NCBI RefSeq assembly: GCF_001280845.1
Contig: NZ_LGHP01000003.1
Coordinates: 342,526-406,525 of the forward strand
Length of the DNA: 64,000 bases
Direction: 5' to 3'
From: Bacillus sp. FJAT-28004
Lineage (GTDB): Bacteria > Bacillota > Bacilli > Paenibacillales > Paenibacillaceae
Shown here piece by piece: positions 26,744-33,963 of the stretch; the first letter of the stretch is position 1; every line of letters begins with the position of its first letter. The notes below the pieces were generated by a model that searched no databases, was not told the DNA's origin, and worked only from the letters and a program-made list of their open reading frames with translations. Position numbers and translations under genes: made by a program.

Positions 26744-27814
26744 ATGGCGATCTTAATTACAGGCGGTGCCGGTTATATCGGGAGTCATACATGTGTAGAG
26801 CTTCTTGATGCGGGGTATGAGGTAGTTATCGTCGATAATTTGTCAAACAGCAGTCATATCTCTTTAGAAAGAGTAGCGGAAATTACGAACAAAACATTTA
26901 CGTTTTACAAAATGGACCTTTTGGATCGAAACGGGCTGGAGGGTGTTTTTGCTAGACATCCGATTGATGCGGTTATACACTTCGCAGGTCTAAAGGCTGT
27001 TGGCGAATCTGTACAACTGCCGTTGTCTTATTATCATACGAATATTACAAGTTCCTTAATACTATGTGAGGTCATGAAGAAATTTGGAGTACATAAGCTT
27101 GTATTCAGTTCCTCGGCAACCGTATATGGCACGCCTGAGCAGATACCGATTGCAGAAGGCTCTCCACTTGGAGCTACGAATCCTTACGGAAGGACGAAGC
27201 TCATGATGGAGCAAATTTTGGAGGATTTAGCCCATTCGAACGAGAGGTGGGGGATATCCATTTTACGTTACTTTAACCCAATTGGCGCGCATAAAAGTGG
27301 TAGAATTGGTGAGAATCCCAGTGGTATTCCGAATAATCTGATGCCTTACATATCGCAGGTAGCTGTAGGCAAGCTCAAGCAGGTAAACGTTTTTGGCAGC
27401 GATTATCCTACTCTAGATGGCACTGGCGTAAGAGATTATATCCATGTCGTGGATCTTGCGCTCGGGCATTTGCGGGCATTAGAGAAAATCATGAATAAAT
27501 CAGGCGTGGATATATATAATCTTGGTACCGGACGCGGTTATAGCGTGCTAGAAATGATCGCTGCATTTGAAAAGGTTTCGGAGCGCAGCATTCCATATGC
27601 AATCTCTAATCGAAGACCAGGCGATATTGCTATTTGTTATGCGGATACGCTTAAGGCGAATGAAGAACTGAATTGGGCTGCGACAAGGGGAATTGAAGAG
27701 ATGTGCAGGGACTCCTGGCGGTGGCAAAATTCAAATCCGAACGGCTATGAGGAGGAATCATATTTAAAATCCGAACAGGCAGAGACTTCGTATAAAATAC
27801 CGGCACAATTATGA
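26744..27814 (+). CDS. galE: UDP-glucose 4-epimerase
   Basis: A 356-aa extended SDR interconverting UDP-glucose and UDP-galactose. NAD motif ILITGGAGYIGSHT is at the N terminus. SSSATVYG and the catalytic NPYGRTK (Y and K about 150-154) follow, then LRYFNPIGAH and the family GVRDYIHVVDLA. The length is typical for GalE. ATG 26744 is read from the GGAGAGGAG site, and the open frame from 26717 adds nine unconserved residues. It is transcribed from an operator-bearing promoter and supplies a nucleotide sugar to the EPS enzymes. Confidence 0.92.
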   Translation: MAILITGGAGYIGSHTCVELLDAGYEVVIVDNLSNSSHISLERVAEITNKTFTFYKMDLLDRNGLEGVFARHPIDAVIHFAGLKAVGESVQLPLSYYHTNITSSLILCEVMKKFGVHKLVFSSSATVYGTPEQIPIAEGSPLGATNPYGRTKLMMEQILEDLAHSNERWGISILRYFNPIGAHKSGRIGENPSGIPNNLMPYISQVAVGKLKQVNVFGSDYPTLDGTGVRDYIHVVDLALGHLRALEKIMNKSGVDIYNLGTGRGYSVLEMIAAFEKVSERSIPYAISNRRPGDIAICYADTLKANEELNWAATRGIEEMCRDSWRWQNSNPNGYEEESYLKSEQAETSYKIPAQL

Positions 27815-27863
27815 TTTTTTTAGTTTTTTAAGAGAGACTTAGCTCCGCAAGGATTGCGTGGAT

Positions 27864-27877
27864 GTCTTTATAAGAAC
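27864..27877. promoter_or_regulatory. Degenerate SinR-type half-site
   Basis: GTCTTTATAAGAAC has an intact right arm but a spoiled left arm. It lies 18 bp before the start of the beta-propeller gene and may be a weak or decayed operator. Confidence 0.3.
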
Positions 27878-27894
27878 ATAAAGGGGTATGTAGA

Positions 27895-28872
27895 GTGGAG
27901 ATTATTTTAATTATAGCTATTCTTATTGCAATGTTGCTATTAATTAATATGAGATACAACAAAAAAATGGATTCATTTTTGTGGTCTATCAGGGTATTTA
28001 GCCATAATACTTTTATTCATGAAGTCCCTAATGATAGTATCTTTATTAAACCAACCTTGCAGGCTTCGGACATAACTGATGTCATTGCTGAACTTGTTGC
28101 GGATCCATTTCTATTCATTGAAGGGTCGGACTACTACTTGTTTTTTGAAATTTACAATAAGGTTACAGAAAAAGGGGAAATAGGCTTAGCGACTAGCGGA
28201 GATGGTGAGAATTGGAGCTATCAAAAAATAATTTTAACTGAGAAATTTCATTTATCTTATCCTCAAGTGTTTAAATTTCAAAATGAATTTTATATGATAC
28301 CAGAATCTATTGGCGCTAATAAGGTTCTTTTGTATAAAGCCAAAAACTTTCCTTATCAATGGGAGATTGCCCAGGAGCTATTAAGCGGTAAATACGTAGA
28401 TCCATCCATATTTCAATACAAAGACAAGTGGTGGATGTTTGCTGCAACAGATGGGCAATTGCATCTGTTTTATGCGAACAATCTTCAAGAGAATTGGACG
28501 GAGCATAAGCAAAGTCCGCTTATTCGAAATAATATCCATATAACTAGACCTGGAGGCAGAATAATTGTAGATGACGATCTTATTTACAGATATACGCAAG
28601 AAGGTCTGCCGTACTATGGACATTCGGTGAGTTTGTTCAAAATAACCAAGCTGTCAGAGGAACATTTCGAAGAGGAGAAAGTGAATACAGTTCTTGAAGG
28701 CTCAAATATGGATAACGATTGGAGAAAAGATGGAATGCACCATATTGATCAAATAAAACTTAATGATCATCAATGGTTAATCGCAGTTGATGGCCATCAT
28801 ATTAAAAAAAGTCATTATTTTGCATGGAAGCTTAATCGTATCATGTCAAAAATTCAATTTTCAATCCGATAA
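27895..28872 (+). CDS. Membrane-anchored five-bladed beta-propeller protein (GH43/GINT1-N-like)
   Basis: A 325-aa protein. Residues 1-22 form an anchor (IILIIAILIAMLLLINM). The remainder shows the blade pattern of furanosidase-like propellers: ADPFLFIEGSDYYLFFE, LSYPQVFKFQNEFYMIPES, YVDPSIFQYKDKWWMFAA and MHHIDQI near the end. Similar domains occur in sugar-nucleotide or glycan-modifying enzymes, sometimes fused to formyltransferases. Translation from GTG 27895 is poorly supported by a ribosome site (AAGGGG about 9-12 nt upstream). It closes the second EPS block, and its activity is unknown. Confidence 0.6.
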   Translation: MEIILIIAILIAMLLLINMRYNKKMDSFLWSIRVFSHNTFIHEVPNDSIFIKPTLQASDITDVIAELVADPFLFIEGSDYYLFFEIYNKVTEKGEIGLATSGDGENWSYQKIILTEKFHLSYPQVFKFQNEFYMIPESIGANKVLLYKAKNFPYQWEIAQELLSGKYVDPSIFQYKDKWWMFAATDGQLHLFYANNLQENWTEHKQSPLIRNNIHITRPGGRIIVDDDLIYRYTQEGLPYYGHSVSLFKITKLSEEHFEEEKVNTVLEGSNMDNDWRKDGMHHIDQIKLNDHQWLIAVDGHHIKKSHYFAWKLNRIMSKIQFSIR

Positions 28873-29001
28873 CAGAACTCTTCCCAAATTTTTGATAAAC
28901 GGAATTACTACTTATGTTCGTATTTTCCCCTCTGGTTCGAGTGCTTGAAGGTAAATCAAGTATTAGTTCGATCTTTCTATATTTAACAATGATTAAAGAA
29001 A

Positions 29002-29078
29002 TTCGACAAAAATTGTATTTATCTATCATATTTGTGAGACATGAAGCGACAGCATGCGCATTTTTAATGGTCTATAAT
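29002..29078 (+). promoter_or_regulatory. Spo0A-type box and -10 upstream of sinI-like gene
   Basis: TTCGACA (29002-29008) is a perfect complement of the Spo0A box core TGTCGAA. TATAAT lies at 29073-29078 without a clear -35, as expected for an activator-dependent promoter. In B. subtilis phosphorylated Spo0A activates sinI. Confidence 0.5.
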
Positions 29079-29115
29079 ACATATAAACGAATGACAAGCA
29101 TAGGGAGACGTTGAA

Positions 29116-29147
29116 ATGCGTTTAGTATCTGGGCACCTTAAACGCAT
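29116..29147 (+). other. Inverted repeat in sinI leader
   Basis: ATGCGTTTA (29116-29124) pairs perfectly with TAAACGCAT (29139-29147) around a 14-nt loop in the sinI leader. It could form an mRNA hairpin or be a protein site. The remaining gap 28873-29194 holds nothing else I can support. Confidence 0.4.
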
Positions 29148-29194
29148 GGAGTCAGTGGTGCAACCGTCCCAAAATGAATGGGGGACATGGGAAA

Positions 29195-29356
29195 ATGGTA
29201 CTTGTAAAATCAGAAGACAATCAGGACTTGGATATGGAGTGGGTAGCATTAATCATGAATGCACGTTCTTTGGGGTTTAGCAAGGAAGATGTGCGAAAGG
29301 TATTGCTATGCCTTGAGGAAAGCAAGAAAGACGATATCCAAGAAACTGCCATATAA
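29195..29356 (+). CDS. sinI: SinI-like antirepressor
   Basis: A 53-aa protein. LDMEWVALIMNARSLGFSKEDVRKVLL matches the SinI helix-helix motif (LDxEWxxLxxxAxxxxxSxEExRxxLL), which forms heterodimers with SinR and stops it binding DNA. ATG 29195 lies behind GGGGGA. An in-frame ATG at 29174 would place that site inside the coding sequence. It lies convergent to the sinR-like gene, with a shared hairpin between them. In B. subtilis sinI and sinR are co-directional. Confidence 0.85.
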   Translation: MVLVKSEDNQDLDMEWVALIMNARSLGFSKEDVRKVLLCLEESKKDDIQETAI

Positions 29357-29360
29357 AAGT

Positions 29361-29390
29361 AAAAAAAAGCGCTACTCGCGCTTAATTTTC
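29361..29390. terminator. Bidirectional terminator between sinI and sinR
   Basis: AAGCGC (29367-29372) pairs with GCGCTT (29378-29383) over a 5-nt loop. On the minus strand it runs into eight Ts, and the sinR stop codon sits in the loop. On the plus strand a weaker AATTTT follows. Confidence 0.75.
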
Positions 29391-29704
29391 CATTTATTAA
29401 ATTCTAAAAACTCTTTAAACTGATCCTTGCTCACGCCAGATGCCATGGCTTCTCTTACTAACTCAGCCCATTCAGTGTCTAAATGGTCAGGCTTGCGATC
29501 AGTTTTTTCGTCGTTATTGAGAAACTCTTCAACCGTTACATTCAAGACGGTGCCTACCTTTTCGAGAAATTGAATCGAAGGATTTTGCTGGAGCCCTCGT
29601 TCAATGGAGCTTAAGTAAGATTTTGCGACGCCCGCTCGTTGAGACAACTCAGTGAGAGATAGGCCTTTTCTCTTGCGCAGCATTTGAATGCGTTCTCCGA
29701 TCAT
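29372..29704 (-). CDS. sinR: SinR-like biofilm repressor (copy 2, closer to B. subtilis SinR)
   Basis: A 110-aa protein, almost the length of SinR (111 aa). HTH domain: MIGERIQMLRKRKGLSLTEL, GVAKSYLSSIERGLQQNPSIQFLEKV. Dimerisation domain: LDTEWAELVREAMASGVSKDQF, then KEFLEFNKWK. Identity to SinR is visibly higher than for the copy at 852. ATG 29704 follows GGAGGAG; the GTG 21 bp upstream overlaps that site. A -10 TATAAT on the minus strand (29750-29745) with TTTCGC 17 bp away gives a plausible promoter. It is the best candidate for the protein binding the GTTCT-N6-AGAAC sites. Confidence 0.88.
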   Translation of the reverse strand: MIGERIQMLRKRKGLSLTELSQRAGVAKSYLSSIERGLQQNPSIQFLEKVGTVLNVTVEEFLNNDEKTDRKPDHLDTEWAELVREAMASGVSKDQFKEFLEFNKWKIKRE

Positions 29705-29858
29705 AACAAACTCCTCCGTTATCACATCGTTGTAGACAATTTCTATTATAACGAATAATTCTTAATTGCGAAAGCTTGTATGTTATAACTCACATTAATT
29801 TTTATACAGAAAATAGAAACCGTTTATTATTAACAATAAGTGGGTATTTTGGTCTGTT

Positions 29859-30012
29859 GTTTTTTATAAAGAACAAAAAACATTGAATATTTTGCGAAAA
29901 ACGTTTCGGAGTTGTTGACAAAGGCGAAATTACGATGTAATATGCAGTTATGTTCTTTATTAAGAACTGATTGGTGAATAAATGATTTTGAATATTGTTC
30001 ATTATGTAGAAC
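29859..30012 (+). promoter_or_regulatory. Lasso operon promoter with three SinR-type operators
   Basis: TTGACA (29915-29920), 17 bp, TAATAT (29938-29943): a near-consensus sigma-A promoter. Three copies of the repeat surround it: GTTTTTTATAAAGAAC (29859-29874) upstream, GTTCTTTATTAAGAAC (29952-29967, both arms perfect) at the transcription start, and GTTCATTATGTAGAAC (29997-30012) in the leader. This is the densest operator array in the window and would allow looping or cooperative repression. Confidence 0.78.
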
Positions 30013-30040
30013 GGTATTTGATGTCCCAACGGAGGAAATA

Positions 30041-31981
30041 ATGAGCGCTATCGCAGGAGTTTTACAAACTGACAAAGGAAGTAATGCTTGTAAGCAAGGC
30101 AGCGGATTGATGGAAGCTTTATCTCATTATCCTTGTGATACAGCACAGGCTTGGCATGAGGATGATATTTTTCTAGGCTGCCATAACCAGTGGATTACAC
30201 CAGAGTCAATTGGCGAGCGCAACCCTTATTTTGATTCCAAAAGAGACCTTGTCATAACCGCAGATGCTATTATTGATAACCGTGAAGAGTTGTTTAACCA
30301 ACTGCTGGTAGAACACCAGTTAAGAGGGCGAATGTCGGATAGTGAGTTGATTCTGCTCGCTTATGATAAGTGGGGCAATGAAACTCCTAAATATTTGGTA
30401 GGCGATTTTGCATTTATAATCTGGGATCGAAGAAATCGTCAGCTGTTTGGTGCAAGAGATTTCTCTGGCGGTCGCACTTTGTATTATCATCGGAATGCTG
30501 AACGGTTCGCCTTTTGCACGACGATTGAGCCACTCCTTTCATTATCTGGAAATAAAAGAATGTTAAATGAGCAATGGCTTGCCGAGTTTCTAGCAATTTC
30601 CGGGATGGTAGACGTTGCGGATGCTTCACAAACGGCATATAGAAATATCGAGCAGCTTCCCCCCTCTCATACAATTACAATAAAAGCAGAGCGAATCACA
30701 CTTGAAAGATATCACCAGCTTAAAGCTGATGAGCGCATTCGTTTCAAATCGAATAATGAATATGTTGAAGCGTTCCAAGATGTGTTTCAGCAAGCTGTGG
30801 CTTCAAGACTAAGGACATATCGGCATGTCGGGGCACAACTTAGTGGAGGTTTAGACTCTGGAGCTATCGTAAGTTTCGCATCAAAGGCATTACTTCCGAA
30901 TAATAAAAAGCTGCATACGTTTAGCTTTGTACCAACAAGTGATTTCGTTGATTACACATCAAAAAACATGATACCAAATGAAAGACCCTATATTGAGTCA
31001 ACAGTTAAGTACGTTGGGGGTATTGAGGATCACTATCTGGATTTTCATGGGAGAGACTCTTATTCCGAGATTGACGATTTTCTAGAGATTATGGAAATGC
31101 CCTACAAGTTTTTTGAGAACTCTTTCTGGATGAAAGGGATGTTCGAGAAGGCCGAGGAGCAGGGCGTGGGCGTACTGCTTAATGGGGGCAGAGGGAATTT
31201 ATCTATTTCATGGGGAGCCGCCATTCCTTATTACGCAACACTGTTGAAAAAAATGAAATGGATCAAGCTGCTTCGCGAAATGCGTCAGTACAGTTTGAAT
31301 ATTGGTTCAGGTCGCGCGCATGTATTTTCAAACGTCCGCCGTGCCGCATTTCCGATCATTGAGCAGCTTCGACCTCATAGAGAGTTATATCATTATCCGA
31401 CTATTATTGATCCTGAGTTCGCTAAACGAACGGATGTGTTTCATCGCCTTAGAGAGCACGGTTTTGATGGAACGGGATGGTTTGCAGCCAAAAATGTATA
31501 CGAAGAAAGAAGAAGCCATTTTGACGAAGTCTTTCATTGGAATGCCGGCAATACATTATCGACAAAGCTTTCATTAAGACACTCTTTATGGAAACGCGAT
31601 CCGACCAATGATATAAGGGTGATTCGGTTTTGTTTGTCTCTTCCGGAGAGTCAATACGTTCAGAACGGAATGGATCGCGCGCTGGTTAGGCGTGCAACCG
31701 ATAAGCTTTTACCCGATCAGGTAAGGCTAAACCAGCGTACTAGAGGAGTACAAGGGGCAGATTGGGTACATCGTATGCTACCGAAGTGGCAAGCGTTCAC
31801 CGATGAGCTGCGACAAATGAGCGAGGATCGAGCGTTCATGACGTTCGTAGACGTCAGAGTTCTGCGAACATCGCTTTCACATTTACTGAAAGGCGCTCAG
31901 CCAATGCATGCCATTGATCCGAACTTTAGATTGCTTATGCGAACCCTAATTGTTTATCGATTTCTTAAAAAAATGATTTGA
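30041..31981 (+). CDS. Lasso peptide macrolactam synthetase (asparagine-synthetase-like, PadeC type)
   Basis: A 646-aa homologue of class B asparagine synthetase. The N-terminal glutaminase-like domain begins MSAIAGVL, lacking the Cys2 nucleophile of true amidotransferases, as in lasso cyclases. The synthetase domain has the ATP-pyrophosphatase motif LSGGLDSGAI (about 267-276). The enzyme adenylates an internal Asp or Glu of the core peptide and closes the ring on its new N terminus. ATG 30041 follows GGAGG. Here the cyclase gene precedes the precursor gene, and the promoter carries three SinR-type operators. Confidence 0.88.
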   Translation: MSAIAGVLQTDKGSNACKQGSGLMEALSHYPCDTAQAWHEDDIFLGCHNQWITPESIGERNPYFDSKRDLVITADAIIDNREELFNQLLVEHQLRGRMSDSELILLAYDKWGNETPKYLVGDFAFIIWDRRNRQLFGARDFSGGRTLYYHRNAERFAFCTTIEPLLSLSGNKRMLNEQWLAEFLAISGMVDVADASQTAYRNIEQLPPSHTITIKAERITLERYHQLKADERIRFKSNNEYVEAFQDVFQQAVASRLRTYRHVGAQLSGGLDSGAIVSFASKALLPNNKKLHTFSFVPTSDFVDYTSKNMIPNERPYIESTVKYVGGIEDHYLDFHGRDSYSEIDDFLEIMEMPYKFFENSFWMKGMFEKAEEQGVGVLLNGGRGNLSISWGAAIPYYATLLKKMKWIKLLREMRQYSLNIGSGRAHVFSNVRRAAFPIIEQLRPHRELYHYPTIIDPEFAKRTDVFHRLREHGFDGTGWFAAKNVYEERRSHFDEVFHWNAGNTLSTKLSLRHSLWKRDPTNDIRVIRFCLSLPESQYVQNGMDRALVRRATDKLLPDQVRLNQRTRGVQGADWVHRMLPKWQAFTDELRQMSEDRAFMTFVDVRVLRTSLSHLLKGAQPMHAIDPNFRLLMRTLIVYRFLKKMI

Positions 31982-31997
31982 AGGGAGGTGACAATCA

Positions 31998-32141
31998 ATG
32001 CAAGTGAAAAAACAATGGAACAAACCTGAACTAGAAGTCCTTCATGTACATATGACCGCGGCTTCCACTAAAACCGGTCCTTATACTGATGAGGCATACG
32101 TGCCGGGTGAATATTCCGAAGATCCTCGTTTCACTAGCTAA
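31998..32141 (+). CDS. Paeninodin-like lasso peptide precursor
   Basis: A 47-aa peptide. The leader KKQWNKPELEVLHVHMT closely resembles the paeninodin leader, including the YxxPxLxxL-like RRE-binding pattern (W7, P10, L12, L15). The C-terminal part is acidic and ends in Ser, the residue phosphorylated in paeninodin-type peptides. The ribosome binding site GGGAGGTGA is one of the strongest here. With Thr20 at -2 the core would start at Ala22 and the first acidic residue, Asp31, would be position 10. A start at Ser23 makes Asp31 position 9. A start at Thr26 (Thr24 at -2) makes Glu32 position 7. The mature ring cannot be settled by eye. Confidence 0.85.
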   Translation: MQVKKQWNKPELEVLHVHMTAASTKTGPYTDEAYVPGEYSEDPRFTS

Positions 32142-32163
32142 GGCATTATGAATGTTATGAAAA

Positions 32164-32200
32164 AGAAAGCCCTTATACATTTGGTGTATATGGGCTTTCT
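32164..32200 (+). terminator. Strong intercistronic hairpin after lasso precursor gene
   Basis: AGAAAGCCC (32164-32172) pairs with GGGCTTTCT (32192-32200) around an inner TATACA/TGTATA stem. No U-tract follows, so it more likely stabilises the upstream mRNA or attenuates partially. Either would raise precursor over enzyme expression. Confidence 0.6.
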
Positions 32201-32233
32201 AGCTATTATCAAGGAATTGACGGAGTGAGGACA

Positions 32234-33157
32234 TTGTTACTAACAGAAACTAAGATGGTGTACAAAGCATTTGGTCTAACGATAGCTAGCGAGCTTGCGC
32301 TGCCGGAGCTGTCCTGTATTTCTGGAGAAAGCGAGTATATCGATATTCAGATCGTAATCGACTGTTCTCTATCGAAGAAAAAGGATTTAGTGCCTTATGA
32401 CTTTGTTGTTGAGAATCAGATCGTAACCGTAAACATGCCGGATGCGGGAATTTTTCGGATTGAAAACGGCGACAGAATTATCCTTGCTCCCAATGAAGGC
32501 GCAGACGAGGATTTGATTCGGCTCTACGTGCTCGGAACCTGTATTGGTGCCTTGCTGTTGCAGCGCGGCATTTATCCTCTCCACGGCAGTGCCATTGCAA
32601 TTGATGGCAAAGCATACGCATTCGTTGGCCACTCAGGTGCAGGTAAATCAACGCTGGCATCCGCCTTCATTAAAAAAGGCTACGAGCTTTTAAGCGATGA
32701 TGTTATTGCCGTTTCGCAGTCTGCAGCAGATCCTGTACCGCTTGTTATTCCAGCGTATCCCCAGCAGAAGCTGTGGCAGCAAAGCTTGGATGCTTTTGGG
32801 CTTAGCAACGATAAGCTCAGGACGATTTATGGCAGAGAAACTAAATTTTGCATTCCTGTCGAAGCCGACTTTTGCTCTATGGCTTTGCCACTTGCAGGGG
32901 TGTTTGAGCTTACAAAGACCGATTTAACGCAGGTGAGTATTTGTTCTATTCCAAAGCTTGCTCGTCTGGATATTCTGTTTCAGCATACATATCGGCAATT
33001 TTTGGTACAAAAGCTTGATTTAACGCGTTGGCATTTTAAACGCTCAGCCGCCCTTGCGATGGATTTGCATATGTATCAGCTGCAGAGACCGACGTCGGGT
33101 TTTACGGCACCGGAGCTGGTCGATCTCATTATAAATACGATTTCTACGGGGGATTAG
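32234..33157 (+). CDS. HPr-kinase-like lasso peptide C-terminal serine kinase (PadeK type)
   Basis: A 307-aa protein. The C-terminal half holds the HprK/P-type P-loop FVGHSGAGKSTLASAF (about 130-145), preceded by GIYPLHGSAI and followed by LLSDDVIAV. Relatives in paeninodin clusters phosphorylate the side chain of the C-terminal Ser of the precursor, which is present here. The HprK signature region for phosphorylase activity is not evident. TTG 32234 lies after GGAG; GTG 32225 and ATG 32255 are alternatives. It is co-directional with the precursor and separated from it by the hairpin. Confidence 0.83.
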   Translation: MLLTETKMVYKAFGLTIASELALPELSCISGESEYIDIQIVIDCSLSKKKDLVPYDFVVENQIVTVNMPDAGIFRIENGDRIILAPNEGADEDLIRLYVLGTCIGALLLQRGIYPLHGSAIAIDGKAYAFVGHSGAGKSTLASAFIKKGYELLSDDVIAVSQSAADPVPLVIPAYPQQKLWQQSLDAFGLSNDKLRTIYGRETKFCIPVEADFCSMALPLAGVFELTKTDLTQVSICSIPKLARLDILFQHTYRQFLVQKLDLTRWHFKRSAALAMDLHMYQLQRPTSGFTAPELVDLIINTISTGD

Positions 33158-33160
33158 AAG

Positions 33161-33469
33161 ATGACAAAGAGCCAAGCGATTACCATTCATACTTTATTAT
33201 TGGAGCAACTCATTGTACAAGACAGCAACAACATCGTTAGCGATATGGGTGGGGAAAAAGTGATTTTGAGCATAGAGAACGGCAAATATTATAATCTCGG
33301 AATGATGGGAAGCCAAATTTGGGATTTGATAAAAGAGCCTGTCGTGATTTCAGTTGTCGTAGAGGCATTGCTGGAGCAATTTGAAGTAGCTAAAGAAGTG
33401 TGCGAGGAGCAGGTGCTCTCCTTTTTGTCCCATCTGCTGGAAGAACGACTCGTTCATATTAAAGCTTAG
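33161..33469 (+). CDS. PqqD-like RiPP recognition element (lasso B1)
   Basis: A 102-aa protein with the PqqD winged-helix pattern: beta-rich GGEKVILSIENGKYYNLGMMGSQIWDLI followed by helices containing VVEALLEQFEV and a final FLSHLLEERLV. In split lasso systems B1 binds the leader and presents it to B2 and the cyclase. It begins 3 bp after the kinase stop. Confidence 0.85.
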   Translation: MTKSQAITIHTLLLEQLIVQDSNNIVSDMGGEKVILSIENGKYYNLGMMGSQIWDLIKEPVVISVVVEALLEQFEVAKEVCEEQVLSFLSHLLEERLVHIKA

Positions 33470-33481
33470 TTAAGCGGTGAT

Positions 33482-33943
33482 ATGATGGGAAAGCTGATGA
33501 GATTGAAAGTGCTGCTCTCACTGGATTTCAAGACGATACTTTTATTAATAGAAGCGACCCTTTTACTGGGCTTGGCACGACTTCGCATACGTTATCAGCC
33601 ATTTGGCAAAATAGCTCCTTCGCTAGGGGAATATATGAAAGAGACCGTGACTGAATCATCGGCGGAGCACAGAGAAATCTTGGTTGATATTAGGACTGTT
33701 ATCCATTTGGCCAGCAGACATACTCCTTGGGATAGCAAATGTCTTGCCCGAGCCATGACAGGCATGCAAATGCTGAAAAGGCGGGGTATAAGCAGTACGC
33801 TGTACTTAGGAACGACAAAGGACGAAGTGGGTAAACTGATCGCGCATGCTTGGCTGCGAAGCGGTTCCTTCTATGTAAGCGGAGCCGAAGAAATGCATCG
33901 GTTTACGGTCACGGGCATGTTTGCCCAAGCAACCTATTATTAG
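33482..33943 (+). CDS. Transglutaminase-like lasso leader peptidase (lasso B2)
   Basis: A 153-aa protein of the Transglut_core3 family. The catalytic Cys is C87 in PWDSKCLARAM and the His is H122 in LIAHAWLRSG, with the expected Asp/Glu downstream region. The hydrophobic N-terminal stretch TILLLIEATLLLGLARLRI is usual for B2 proteins. It removes the leader from the precursor. It follows B1 by 12 bp. The length is typical of stand-alone B2. Confidence 0.85.
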   Translation: MMGKLMRLKVLLSLDFKTILLLIEATLLLGLARLRIRYQPFGKIAPSLGEYMKETVTESSAEHREILVDIRTVIHLASRHTPWDSKCLARAMTGMQMLKRRGISSTLYLGTTKDEVGKLIAHAWLRSGSFYVSGAEEMHRFTVTGMFAQATYY

Positions 33944-33963
33944 TTACGGAAAGTGATGAAGCG

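Noticed and set aside
29116..29280. A 54-codon frame with GGGAGA upstream overlapping the sinI-like gene
   Set aside because: It overlaps sinI in another frame, its start lies in the leader inverted repeat, and the peptide resembles nothing. The sinI frame has clear family motifs.
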